From positions 2,921,501-2,985,500 of the forward strand of contig NC_061130.1 in assembly GCF_905220365.1 (NCBI RefSeq): a stretch of 64,000 nt of DNA, written 5' to 3'. A program made the translations under genes and the position numbers. Shown here one piece after another: positions 10,541-20,950 of this stretch. The stretch comes from Vanessa cardui. Taxonomy: Eukaryota > Arthropoda > Insecta > Lepidoptera > Nymphalidae. The notes under the pieces were generated by a model that had not been told where the DNA came from, made no database searches, and saw only the letters and a list, made by a program, of their open reading frames with translations. Every line of letters starts with the position of its first letter. The stretch's first letter is position 1.

Positions 10541-10919
10541 CTCGTATCAAAACTAACAAAACAGTAGGTATACTAGTATCAAAACTGATTTCGTCGTCTA
10601 AATCTTGTTTGATTGTTAATGTTCAAGTGTATACAAAATTATTGTAGACACACTTAGTTTTGATACTTGATAACACAAAGAGAATTACGAGTACACGCGT
10701 ACCAACCTTTCCTATGAAACGTAATATTCAATCTTCTCAGACATAAACGTGTTTCCGTTAAACAATTAAATTATATTCATATATAACTTAGTTTTCTCTG
10801 CTCTCAATTGTATATTATTTTAATATATTATTCAATGAAATAGACATATACAAGATTTCTCACAATTTTCTTTCACCATAGACTACGAGATGACAATTTA
10901 GTGGTACTTAGGTTTGAAA

Positions 10920-10971
10920 GTGCAAGTGAGTACTACTGAGTTCTTTGTGTGGCGGTAGAATATCTTATGAG
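10920..10971 (-). mobile_element. Repeat C fragment
   Basis: TACTGAG and GTGTGGCGGTAGAATATCTT match the 5' region of C. The match ends at TTATGAG, just before the TTAGG-like bases and the LINE start at 10994. Confidence 0.55.
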
Positions 10972-10993
10972 TTAGGTTAGGTAGGTATTGCAC

Positions 10994-11063
10994 GGGGTGC
11001 ATGTCAGTCACCTCCTCGTGCTGCGCCCTGGGCAACGGGGTCTGCTTGAGCGGTTAAGACTGG
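10994..11063 (+). ncRNA. Candidate HDV-like self-cleaving ribozyme, probably inactivated
   Basis: Pairings visible by eye: P1 GGGGUGC (10994-11000) with GCGCCCU (11023-11029), 7 bp with two G-U pairs; J1/2 AUG; P2 UCAGUC (11004-11009) with GACUGG (11058-11063); L3 UCCUCGU (11013-11019); GGGCAAC after P1 (11030-11036), as in HDV; a short P4 CUGC-UUGA-GCGG (11042-11053); and J4/2 reading UUAA. P3 (ACC with GCU) has a central C-C mismatch. Base 11054, at the place of the catalytic cytidine (HDV GGCUAAG), is T, so this copy is probably inactive. Cleavage would release an RNA starting at 10994. Confidence 0.65.
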
Positions 11064-11440
11064 CGGGAGGGATGCCGCAAGGCTGCTCCTAATACGTTCC
11101 TGGTTGGCGTCAGGGCGAACCACGTGAGTGCTGAGAGCCGACGGGGCCGTCGGCTAGTAGGGAGTGGGAGGGCTCGCTACTCGAGCCTCCCAAGTGTTTT
11201 ACACCATCAGTCAGCGGCGGAGCCTACCATCTTTTCCGCCGCAGCCTCCAGTGGCGGACTCGTCGGAGTTTGTCACATGAGCAGATGGAGGATGAGGAGG
11301 AAGGCGCGCACTAGGCGCGCTTTCCATGTTTGTCATTCAGCCGCCTCATCGCCGCTGGTGGGGTCGCGGTTGCATGTCCTGGGCGATCCCGCTGCCTCAC
11401 CACTCGGCGGCATGGTGGAAACCCGAAGATGGTTTTAGTG
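10994..11440 (+). mobile_element. GC-rich 5' end of a non-LTR retrotransposon
   Basis: A sharply bounded GC-rich block in AT-rich surroundings. Its first 70 bases fold as an HDV-like ribozyme, which in R2, RTE and several other LINEs marks the exact 5' end of the element. The rest looks like leader or early ORF1 sequence. A 104-codon open frame (11124-11438) is rich in Arg, Ser and Ala but has no domain I recognise. A 9-bp hairpin with 2-nt loop lies at 11136-11155. The 3' boundary near 11440 is approximate, and I cannot name the LINE family. Confidence 0.6.
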
Positions 11441-11878
11441 TTTTAGTAAATACGTGATATATATTTAGGTGTATCTATCTGTAACTTGCTCAGTGGAACT
11501 TGCCTTTAATTTGAAATTTTGAATTTTATTTTATGTATCGGTTTGTTTTCGTTACAAGACAGGGTGAAAATAATTCTACCACGCTCTTCCACTACGGGTT
11601 ATTGGAAAAATATGGAAGAATTTTATCTGTGATTCTGGTTTGTTCGCGAAGTATCTTTTACCACCGAGCTGAAGAAATGAGTAATTATTAAAACAATGCA
11701 AATACATGACATGCCTCATTCGTTTTTGTTGGGATTTGAACACCGGAATTAAACGACCGGCAAGCTTCTTCAAGTCAATAAATCCGGGGTTAATTCAAAT
11801 AACAAGAATATATTTGTATTATTATTAAAAATATATATTGTGTATGTAACAAGATATGAAAAAAAAAACACAAAAAAG
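11440..11878. other. AT-rich stretch after the LINE 5' end
   Basis: No recognised element. It may contain diverged LINE sequence near its left edge. Confidence 0.35.
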
Positions 11879-11879
11879 T

Positions 11880-12012
11880 TGATACCGCTGAGTTTCTTTC
11901 GCCGGTTCTTCTCAGGTCTGAGGTGTTAAATTTCGAACCGGTGGTTGGTTTTTTGACTATCAATAAGAATGTGTAATCACTTCTATTTTGAATAAAGATT
12001 TTTGACTTTGAC
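11880..12012 (+). mobile_element. LINE-K-type 3' end
   Basis: GAGTTTCTTTCGCCGGTTCT, TCGAACCGGTGGTTGG, then TTTTGAATAAAG followed by a TTTTTGACTTTGACTTT tail. It is a non-coding 3' end with an AATAAA signal and a simple-repeat tail. Confidence 0.65.
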
Positions 12013-12254
12013 TTTAACTAATTTTTAACTTTTTTTTTTAACTTTGTTCGTTTGATAAACATTAATAAATAAATAATATATTAGTATAAAATACAAGATT
12101 ATATAGACCATGAATAATAAAGGAGCTCGTAGCGAATAATTGTTTAATATAATTAAATTTGTATAATACAGAATAAATTATACTTATTCAATTTTATTAA
12201 ATAAGTATTCATTATTTTACTCAAATAATTTTGTATTTGAAATCTTGAAAAAAT

Positions 12255-12425
12255 AACTACTGAGTGAGTATCTTGCCGTTTCTTAGCGGCAAAATCTGGG
12301 GGCTACATCTAATAGGCTATATATAATCTATAGGCCGAGTCGACGGAACCTTTACTTTTAATATAATTCGATAAAACATGATTCGAATGTGCTTGTTATA
12401 GGATACTTGAAGAAAGTAAGTAAAT
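12255..12425 (+). mobile_element. LINE-K-related 3' end, diverged
   Basis: ACTACTGAGTG, TCTTGCCGTTTCTTAGCGGC, AAAACATGATTCGAATGTGC and GATACTTGAAGAAAG follow the order of the LINE-K 3' region, with an insertion in the middle. Confidence 0.5.
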
Positions 12426-12552
12426 ATTTTAATTTATTTATTTTAATTGTAAATTTTTTATCCCACGGTCTTCAAAAATCAAAGAAATTCTTTTTTTAGA
12501 ATTAAAAAATTGCAAAAGTGTAAATATAATTATACAATTACAACAAAAAATT

Positions 12553-12775
12553 ATACGGCCTGTAAATTTCTTACTGTTGGACGAAGGCCTGCTCTCCTTT
12601 TGAGGAGAAAGTTAGGTGTATATTACATTTGGAATCACATGTCGCACAATTTCGTTGAAATTCGACACCATGCCGGTATCCTCACGATGTTTTCCTTCAC
12701 CGCTAAGCACGAGAATTATAAATTGAAATTAAGCATATGAAAACTGGTAGGGTTTGATCCTGCAATCATCAGCTA
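12553..12775 (-). mobile_element. SINE-B copy, diverged
   Basis: From left: GGCCTGTAAATTTC, GGACGAAGGCCTGCTCTCC, CACGATGTTTTCCTTCACCG and AATTAAGCATATGAAAAC, then a weak B box. The head is partly lost. Confidence 0.75.
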
Positions 12776-12804
12776 TGATGTACATGTTGATTATAATTTG
12801 TATA

Positions 12805-13052
12805 ATGAGTTTTTTTATGGAATAGGTTGGCGGACGAGCGTATGGGCCACCCGATGGTAAGTGGTCACCATCACCCATAGACAATGACAATGTAAGAAAT
12901 AGTAACTATTCCTTACATCGTCAACGCCACTAATCTTGGGAGCTAAGATGTTATGTCCCATGTGCCTGTAGTTACACTGGCTCACACACCCTTCAAACCG
13001 GAACACAACAATATCAAGTACTGTTGTTTAGCGGTAGAATATCTGATGTGTA
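12805..13052 (-). mobile_element. Repeat C copy
   Basis: TAGGTTGGCGGACGAGCGTA, GTGGTCACCATCACCC, GTAGTTACACTGGCTCAC, CAAACCGGAACACAACAATA and GCGGTAGAATATCTGATG. It is one of the better-preserved copies, with 5' truncation. Confidence 0.85.
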
Positions 13053-13424
13053 AAAGTATCTAAAATGAATATCAAGAGTACATACTTCATAGTTTAACAA
13101 TACGAAACACTGAAATCCTAAATTGACGTAGAGTATTAAGCATTCATGGAATAGCGGATTGTTCGAAGCTAAACAAAATGAAATCGCCGAAAAGAGCAGC
13201 GTGACTTTATTGCGTAATAAACTCAAGTGTGTACTTTACAGATATACAGCGTTGTTTAGGGACAATACTAGCTCTTGATATATTTTATTTGACAATATAA
13301 AAAGTTGTAATCGCACTTTTCTTCTGTAACGTCAGAAAAAGTAAATTAATACAATGTACATTATTTAAAACCTATGTTTTTATTTAACTTACTATTTTCT
13401 TTCATTTTTTTATGTGATACGTGG
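13053..13424. other. AT-rich stretch, nothing recognised
   Basis: No gene or known repeat. A 70-codon minus frame at 13014-13226 runs partly into repeat C and has no family features. Confidence 0.4.
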
Positions 13425-13480
13425 CTCTGATGGAATGTGACTACCGTCCATGGACATCAGCAACACTGGGAGGCTTGCAA
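13425..13480 (-). mobile_element. Repeat J fragment
   Basis: GGAATGTGACTACCGTCCAT then GGACATCAGCAACACTGGG and GGCTTGCA. This is the reverse complement of the J region around 5640-5700. Confidence 0.55.
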
Positions 13481-13782
13481 AATCTATATATAATATTTTA
13501 TACTTCATTTACATAAGAATTATTAACAATAAGCCCCTTAATATATAAAAATATGAATTATAAATAGTTATTGTATATATGTATTAAATATTCCGCGTGG
13601 AATGGTAGAATAGCAAGAATTTTATCAGCATTTCCCCGTCGAAACGCAATTATGTTTCTCTGGACAAAGAATGAACCAGCCCTCCTGTCACCAGTTGAGG
13701 CAATAAGGCGAGGTGTTATAAATTTTATGAAGCTTTTTGCATGACTACTCCAAAAATACAATGTTATATGATATAAAAGCGA

Positions 13783-14427
13783 ACCGCCCCTACTTCGCAC
13801 GGGTTTTTACTGATACTAAACATACTACAGAACGCCTTTATGTACAACGTTCACAGCTTTTTTGTCATTCGACAATACAACGTTTGTGTTTCCATTGTGT
13901 ATATGTGTTTCCTCTTTCAATATGGAATATCTAAACTAATCATTTAAATTACATATATAATAGGTCACATTGATCTATATTAAATGCAGAATGTATTTAA
14001 GATAACTTAATTGGATATGAAATAATGCTGTATTGCTTAAAATTACTTCGTAAATAAACCATTATTTCTCGTAAAAAGTAAAAAAAAAAAGTTACTTATT
14101 GTGGGTTATCCCTAAGAGATAAACATATATAATCTCAAACTTTTTTGAAGAACTTTTAAGGTGTATAATTTTGTACTACATTATTGTGATTTATCTCGTA
14201 TGGTTCAGCCAGCGTTCGCCAGGTAAGTGCAAAAAAAAGTATTTATTAAAAATAATTAATATTATCTATAATTATCTATATGTTATGCATGTATACACAA
14301 ATCTTATTGAATCACTTTATCTATTTAAAGGAAATCGCACCATAATTCGTTCCATAGTTTTAAAGAAAAGCATACACAGGGGCAGATACACAACGAAAAG
14401 AGACTTTATTTTATACTATATATTATT
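13783..14427 (-). mobile_element. Helitron D, split or expanded
   Basis: The left piece 13783-13845 carries the 3' end (GAACCGCCCCTACTTCGCAC, ACTGATACTAAACATACTAC). The right piece about 14310-14427 carries the 5' end (AATCACTTTATCTATTTAAA, AGAGACTTTATTTTATACTA). The 460 bases between are not D sequence, so either one D was interrupted or two fragments are adjacent. Confidence 0.5.
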
Positions 14428-14542
14428 ATTTTATATAGTGAGTTTTTCGCGAGATTTTCCTATTAACTTTCTGTCTGGGTTTATTTTATCAATTGAATTA
14501 TATTTGCTTAACATAATATTATGTTTGCATATTAATGAACAG

Positions 14543-14640
14543 TAACTACTGAGATTCTCAGCGCTTTTTCTCGGTAGACTATATATAAGTATAAGTGCTT
14601 GTAAGAGCTTATTTCAATAAACTGTAATTTCATTCTTAAT
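14543..14640 (+). mobile_element. LINE-K-related 3' end
   Basis: TAACTACTGAGATTCTCAGC, TTTCTCGGTAGACTATATAT, TAAGTGCTTGTAAGAGC, then TTATTTCAATAAACTG. The order matches LINE-K; it is shortened. Confidence 0.6.
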
Positions 14641-15300
14641 TTGTAAATATGTATTGTAAATAAAAATTTTAATTGAATAATATGTTAACTTTAAAAAAAC
14701 AATTCGAAGTATAATTTATTATTTTCCTTGAGCTTATAAATTGGGAATTTTAATAACTTTTCCATTGTTTTATTACAATTATTTTATTAAATTAATTTTA
14801 TATTTTTATTAATCTCTTGTAATATAAATTGTTTTTATTTCTTTGAACAAATTTTGATCATAAATTTAAGAACGCATCAACTATAATAAAGGCACTTAAT
14901 AGGTCTTGTCACCCACAGTATATCTATCAGTATATCTATCAGACAAGTGGGTTCTATTCAATAATATTTTTTTCCAACGTCATTGAATAAACGGATATGA
15001 TTAAATATTTATTCAATTACTCGTAATACCATAAAATAGTAGTTTATGTATGTACGTGGTTGTAGAGACAAGTCGCATCCTTCTCTATGAATTTAATCCT
15101 ACTGCCTCCGAGATTAACTTACTGTGGTTAAGTCACCATGTTATTTTATTTTCTATTCCAAGTATTTTTATTGATGTTATATTCAATGCACAGTAACATA
15201 AATTATTAAAGTGCATTTAGAATATATTTTAAATATTAGTTTTAAATAGGTAAATTAAATGTATAATACTTAAACAATATATTGATTTAAAGTAAGTAAC
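14640..15300. other. AT-rich stretch
   Basis: Contains a 12-bp tandem duplication (AGTATATCTATC) near 14918-14941. Otherwise nothing recognised. Confidence 0.45.
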
Positions 15301-15304
15301 ATAT

Positions 15305-15337
15305 ACTCGGTAATCGGTAATCGGTAATCGCGGTAAT
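15305..15337. repeat. Short tandem repeat, GGTAATC heptamer
   Basis: Four GGTAATC units, three exact in series and one after an extra CG. Confidence 0.85.
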
Positions 15338-15609
15338 CTTAATTTATTTCATATTACATAATGTCTGAAGGAAAACAGAGTAATCCGATAAAGAAAAAAC
15401 CGGTAAACACAAACATAAGAAAATAATTCAATATGTTATTCCAAGAATATTAATTTATCTTATTTAACAAAACAGTTAATAATAACACGCGATTATCTGA
15501 TTATCTTTCATGAAAGAAAATTACCGATGCATTTTATTTTAAATACATAAAATATTAATTTTTCAGTTACTAAATATTTGAATTCCAAGAAATAGTTGTA
15601 AATCTCTAT

Positions 15610-15735
15610 CCTCAAAGTCTTTAAAGGCTGGCAACGTACCTGCAAGCTCACCGGTGTTACAGATATCCACGGGCGCTGGTCACTAATCACTTTCCATCGA
15701 GCTTAGTGCTTGTTTGCTCCCAATAACATAAAAAA
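15610..15735 (+). mobile_element. Repeat J, 3' part
   Basis: TTTAAAGGCTGGCAACGTAC, CACCGGTGTTACAGATATCC, ACTTTCCATCGAGC, then AATAACATAAAAAA. It corresponds to the last half of the 5460-5745 copy. Confidence 0.65.
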
Positions 15736-15841
15736 TACGAAGTACTAATCGTTACAAACACCTCGGGCAACAACAACTAGTGTGATCTCCAAAATGCTCT
15801 GCAGAATTTATCTCACAGATATTCCACGTATCACAAATAGA

Positions 15842-15985
15842 AATCAAAATATACTTTATTTAAGTAGGCTTTTCTAACCACCTTGGAATCGTTATTTAAC
15901 AACTATGATAAGTAAAGCTACCACCGGTTCGGAAAGTAGATTCTACCAAAAAGAACAGACAAGAAACTCAGTAGTTACTCTTTTT
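15842..15985 (-). mobile_element. LINE-K 3' end
   Basis: Minus strand: ACTGAGTTTCTTGTCTGTTC, TAGAATCTACTTTCCGAACC, GGTGGTAGCTTTACTTATC, then TTAAATAAAGTATATTTTGA at the left edge. Good match to 51598-51735. Confidence 0.75.
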
Positions 15986-16009
15986 CAACATTGAAAAATA
16001 TTTAATTAC

Positions 16010-16033
16010 AATTACATACATATGTATGTAATT
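16010..16033. repeat. 24-bp perfect palindrome
   Basis: AATTACATACAT followed directly by its reverse complement. Low-complexity A/T/C content makes chance or slippage plausible. Confidence 0.9.
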
Positions 16034-16698
16034 TACCCTGCCTGAAAGTCAACAAGTATTAATTCCACGCTTTCTTATTGTATGTATAACCTCGTATTAA
16101 ATAATATTCCTTCATTACCAATATATTTTGTACAAGTGATTTAAATATATGAAACGACAAAGTTAAAAGTATACGGCAGCATTAATCTCTAGTAGTAAAT
16201 CTGTGTTGTCAACACACCGTTCAAAAACATGCTTTAAATACTAGTCATCTTAAGTGATCAAAAATACAATTCAATGTTGCGTTTTTCTTTACGATAATTT
16301 GTGAGTAACACACATTTTCATGCGCTGAAATTGAAAACAATTTATTGGTAAAGCGCTTTAATGTAAGATGTATAACATAAATGCCATTACGTCACCAGTG
16401 AACTGGATAGGAATAAGTACGCGATTCGTCACTTCGCTTTGTGATGTAAATACGAACCGTGCTAGCTCTGGAGAGAATCAGACTCCGTTGGTACTTAAGA
16501 AATACCTCGTCTCAAGATGACAGCGTGCCTCGGTAAGGGCTGTACTAATAATAAATAGTAACGGTCTCTATATGAAATAACATTTCTAATGTACCGTTAA
16601 CTTACCTTCCAAATTGTCAATTCATTTAGAAATATATGAGTAGTAAATTCAACACTCTTTTTTAATTTCTATTCGCGTGGTTTTTTATTTATTATATA
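16034..16698. other. Stretch without recognised elements
   Basis: Slightly higher GC around 16380-16540. No domain, repeat or RNA gene identified. Confidence 0.4.
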
Positions 16699-16909
16699 CT
16701 AACGATCCGTCCCGGCTTCGCACAGGTGCAATGTTTGTACTAAACATACTACAGATTTTTTCTTGTTTCTTTACGATACTGTACATGTATTATAGACAAA
16801 AAGTATGAGACAAATCGCTTACCACTGTCTGTTCCTATGTATGCTTAGATCTTTTAAATTATACAACGAATTTTGATGCGGTTTTTTTTATAGATAGATT
16901 AATCGCTAG
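16699..16909. mobile_element. Head-to-head composite of two Helitron D fragments
   Basis: The left part (16699 to about 16803) is a minus-strand D 3' end: CTAA at 16699-16702, CGTCCCGGCTTCGCACAGG, ACTAAACATACTACAGA. The right part (about 16806-16909) is plus-strand D: AAATCGCTTACC, TGTTCCTATGTATGCTTAGA, TTTTGATGCGG, TAGATAGATTAATCG and CTAG at 16906-16909 followed by T. The result has a Helitron 3' end at both outer borders and no intact 5' end. Confidence 0.65.
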
Positions 16910-17325
16910 TATTACATAAATTAATCAATTATTAAGATTTATTAATTATAGAACTGTCATACACGTTCTCATTTTAAAAAGTCATTCATAAGGTATGATA
17001 AATATTCGTAACTAACTTCATACCCTAACAACATTTAACCCCGCGTCAACTGATGACTCTGGATTCAAACCTTATATATTACTGATGACTACGTATGCAT
17101 ACGCTATTACAGAATCGAGGCAATTGAAGCCTCGTATCTGCCTATGATCCGCTCGCTATGCATTCCATGCGTTACTGTAATGCAACCGTACATTATTTCA
17201 GTAATAGTTGAACTTAGTCGACGAGATACTGGATTTCAATGACTTTTGATTCGATTGAATACAGAGTGTATATCGAGTGGTAATCAAACAACAGCAGCTA
17301 CTAAAATTATCTTCTAAATATATGA
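16910..17325. other. Stretch without recognised elements
   Basis: Two ACTGATGACT copies about 30 bases apart near 17048 and 17080 were noted, without a fold that supports an RNA motif. Confidence 0.35.
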
Positions 17326-17329
17326 TGAC

Positions 17330-17562
17330 TATGGAGATCGCTCATCATGGTCGAGTTTTAACATCGGTTTTAAAGGGTACTCCGAGGTCCCGGTTTCGAT
17401 TCCCGGCCAAGTCGATGTAGAAGGAGTTCATTAATTTTCTGGTATCTTGGGTCTCATTATTTGTGGTACTGTCATTACTTCTGATTTTCCATACCACAAG
17501 TGCTTTAAGTTACGTTGGGATCTGAGTAATGTGTGTGATGTTGTGCGATATTTATTCATTAA
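17330..17562 (+). mobile_element. SINE-A copy
   Basis: The A-box region is degraded (ATGGTCGAGTT). The B box has one extra T (GGTTTCGATTCCC). The body TTCTGATTTTCCATACCACA and the tail ATATTTATTCATT are conserved. Confidence 0.8.
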
Positions 17563-18108
17563 GCTTTAAAGATTAAATTTTGAAAAATAGATGTGTCTAA
17601 AAACGCAAGAAAAATAAACTTGGTTGTTAAAAATTAACGAAATGAACGACCAATGATTGTAATGTTTTGATTATAAAATCAAATCAGTCAAGCTAATTTC
17701 CTCGAGAAATGTATACATCAAACAGTAAAGGAACGGCGTATCTTCATTTCTGTTCGTTGAACCAAATTGTTATTTACTGAAATAGAAAAATAAAGCAAGC
17801 CATTGTGTGGACATTTCGAGATATAAATTGAAAGAATTCTTGAATGGAAGAGGATCGTGCAGAAGAACAAGATTTACAATTTTTCATTTTTATAGCTGAA
17901 GAAATTTTTAGAAAATATTTCTTCTCTTGAAATTTCCAGAATCACATACAGTCGGCAATAAGAAATCAATGTTATATAAAACTTTTTTTGCTGGAAATCA
18001 AAGTGTCATTTAAATATTCATATTTGTATAAATGGCTACACTTTGAAGCCTAAATATCACAATTCGATGCCTAGTTTTCCTTTGTTATTAATGATAAGTA
18101 TATTTTTT
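17563..18108. other. AT-rich stretch, nothing recognised
   Basis: No gene or known repeat seen. Confidence 0.4.
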
Positions 18109-18109
18109 T

Positions 18110-18240
18110 AAATTGACAAAAGACCTATGTTTGATCTATTTCTTTTTTTAGAACTAATAAGGCCTCATCAGCAAATAATATATATCCATATTTCTAACGA
18201 AAGTTGTATATAACGAGGAGATTTAACATTTGATATTCTC
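18110..18240 (+). repeat. Repeat H copy 1 (unclassified)
   Basis: AAATTGACAAAAGACCTATG, TTTGATCTATTTC, TTTTTTTAGAACTAATAAG, then GCAAATAATA and TATATAACGA recur in the same order at 59815-59960. Confidence 0.55.
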
Positions 18241-19325
18241 TGAATGAACTTTCGGCTGTCATGACTTCTACATCATACTGACGTCGCCAGCATGTACGAT
18301 AAAAAAATAAATTAATCGTAATTAAAATTTTTGATGCCTCGACATATATTATTAGTACTTGGTATACAGGGTTATTGGTAACTCGACGTATATCCTTTAG
18401 GAGGTGATAGGGGTTATTTGCAATAATTTTAACCTCCATATGCATCATCCAAAAGTGAACCATTTTTGAGTTATCACGTTTTTTAGCTTTTTTTCAAAAT
18501 TTGTCAAATATGCAACTTCAAAAATTTTTAAATAAAAGTTTGAAATAAAATCTATTTTTTTCAAGTTTCATAAAAAATGATTTCATTAGACACTGGATAT
18601 TTCTTAATAATTAAACAATAATTATCGTCTAAATATAAAAATGCGTGACGGAAAACGAAGTAATTTCAATATTTTTATGATTTTTTTAACTCAAAAATGC
18701 CTTTCAGGGACTTCTCCGTGAGGATAATAGTAAAGATAGAATCCTGCATTATTCACTGTGTCTTCTAGACATCAAGTTGATCACGGCTCATCTCTCGTAT
18801 TAATTATAGTTCGTCTGTTGCAGTAAGTGCGTTGTAAATTTCATGTTCAGCGGAGCCTCAAATTCAATTGATATATTCAAGACGAATTTAGCTACATATT
18901 AACTATGTAATATTAGTTACTTAAGTGCGTTTGGTGTGTTTCCACTGTTAATTTCGAATTATAATATCGTGTAAGGTTTATTAATAATTATTCTAAATTT
19001 AAATTAGCTTTGCCCGGTAAATTATTTTTTATCAACTGGGTACACTGGTGGCCGCTCGGTGGGGCGCGGCATTTAAAATGGAGGGTTGGAACGTAGACCG
19101 GGAAGCGTGAAGAGATATTGTAGTTACCTAATACTTTTTCAAGAAATATAGTCCTTGTCAGTATAATATTTCGGTCTAATTATTACCATAGTTGTCACGT
19201 GCAGTGATATTAAGGTTATTTATTTTATAATTGGATTAAACATCGCCGAAATTGGTCAAGTATCTGCCATAAAGTATTGCAAATTTATTTTATGGCATAA
19301 AAATTGATCAATTAAATTAACCTGT
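18241..19325. other. Unclassified stretch
   Basis: An 89-codon minus frame overlaps 18194-18463; I recognise no domain in it. The segment 18360-18480 (GGAGGTGATAGGGG, TTTTGAGTTATCACG) has the look of transposon-derived sequence but I cannot classify it. A somewhat GC-richer patch lies at 19030-19090. Confidence 0.3.
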
Positions 19326-19329
19326 TGTT

Positions 19330-19560
19330 TGACAAACAGCAGTACGCAGTATTGTTGTGTTCCGGCTTAAATGGTGAGTGAGCCAGTGTAACTACATGCA
19401 TAAGGGATATAACATCTTAGTTCCCAAGGTAGGTGGCACGTTGACGATGTAAGGAATAGTTAATGTTTCTCACTGCGTCATTGTTTATGGGTGATGGTGA
19501 CCACTTTCCATCAGGTGGCCCATATGCTCGGCCGCCAAACTATACCATAAAAAAAAATTA
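19330..19560 (+). mobile_element. Repeat C copy with A tail
   Basis: CAGTATTGTTGTGTTCCGGC, GTGAGTGAGCCAGTGTAACT, ACATCTTAGTTCCCAAGG, CCATCAGGTGGCCCATATGC, then TATACCATAAAAAAAAA. The A-rich tail fixes this as the element's 3' end, so this is plus orientation. Confidence 0.85.
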
Positions 19561-20550
19561 ACCTTCCATGAAAACTCAGCGTTTTTTGTTTACTACTTAT
19601 CCGAATTGAATTCGATTTTTAAAAGACAAGAAGTATTTCTACATTTTATCTAGATATATGTGAGTCTAGATGATTGTTTGTATATACATAGTATATAAAT
19701 ACACATGACGTATGGTATGTTTCTTTCGCCTTGCATAATATGAGTTAAAATATATATAATATTAACTATTAATAATTGACTTTATCTTGATTATAATGTT
19801 GCAATAAAAACCTAATACTATTTGATTATTAATAAGTCTTTTTTATTTATATTTTATATTCATTTCAGTTTCGTCGGGACTGTCATTAGTTAAACTTTCC
19901 TTCAGTTTATTTTCAATTAATTACACTCCCAATAAGTTTATATTATAATTTATTAATAGGTGCACCTTAAAATCAGCTTTATTGAATATATAATAAGACA
20001 CTTATTATCATAACAATTAATTTACTTTATACTATGTATTTTACAATGATGACGTTGTTCCATGTAATCTGATTATATCGCACTGATCCTTGTCCCTCCT
20101 AATTAGGTTTAAGTTGATTATGTCGCGTAATGCATAGTATATAGAACTGGAGTGACCCAGTGGAAATAAAATAACGGATTTTTTATGAAATAATCAAGTC
20201 AATTTCCTTTATACTTTATCTTAGATTTAAAACTTTACCTATAGCACAGAAACGACTGACGTAGCCTATGTTTTTTTTGAGACTTTAACATCATACAAAA
20301 TATCATCTAAATCAGTTCAGTAGTTTGAGCACAAAGAAGTACAATTAATACTACTATGGATAACAATTTACTTATTTATTGACTGTCAAATTTAACTCTA
20401 TATTCAAAGAAAATACCCCGAATAACCGGCGAAAGAACTGAGCGAGTTTATATTTGTCAATTTGTGATTCATGATATTAATTTAACAAATAGTTTGACAA
20501 TTATAAGAAAATAAATAATTCGAATTTCAAAACTTTCAATCAAACGAAAA
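19561..20550. other. AT-rich stretch, nothing recognised
   Basis: A short piece at 20240-20345 (GACTTTAACATCATACAAAA, AAATCAGTTCAGTAGTTTGA) reads like old Helitron or LINE sequence, but no firm match could be made. Confidence 0.35.
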
Positions 20551-20714
20551 TATTTGACCTTTGACGTGCTTGCTTTGTGTTTACAGCCAGTATCATTTTT
20601 ATTAATACGTCATACATATAGGTTTCGTTCCATTTTATTTTATTTAAGCTGTTATTATTGCACTGTACTTTTAGTATTATCGTTAACTTTTTGTTACTTT
20701 ATCATTAGTATATT

Positions 20715-20782
20715 ATTAAATGTATGTTATATGTATATATTTATTATATATATATGTGTATATATATGTATGTATGTGTAAT
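20715..20782. repeat. TA/TG-rich microsatellite
   Basis: Runs of TATATA with interspersed TGTG and TATG units, just upstream of the LINE-L tail. Confidence 0.8.
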
Positions 20783-20804
20783 GTAATTCAATATAAGGAT
20801 GGCT

Positions 20805-20950
20805 TTATGCATCTACGTTACGCTCTTTCTTGCATGTGCTAAGGTTGGCTGGTAGATAAGGCTATATAGCTTTAAGCCCGCCTTTTGCTCAATTTATTTT
20901 TTGTTAAATAGTTGTGCAATAAAGTTTAAATAAATAAATAAATAAATACA
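20805..20950 (+). mobile_element. LINE-L 3' end with AAATA tail
   Basis: AAGGTTGGCTGGTAGATAAGG, GCCCGCCTTTTG, GTTGTGCAATAAAGTTTAAA, then (TAAA)n. The sequence before the tail and the AATAAA signal are typical of 3' ends of lepidopteran non-LTR elements. No coding sequence remains in front of it. Confidence 0.7.

Noticed and set aside
14171..14545. 124-codon plus frame, hydrophobic, membrane-protein-like
   Set aside because: It overlaps a Helitron D fragment and AT-rich sequence; the Ile/Tyr/Leu richness is a by-product of base composition.
17048..17095. Two ACTGATGACT copies as hammerhead cores
   Set aside because: No GAAA partner with pairable stems at suitable distance.
20554..20781. 75-codon hydrophobic frame
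   Set aside because: It runs into the TA/TG microsatellite, which encodes its Tyr/Ile/Cys-rich end; no conserved feature.
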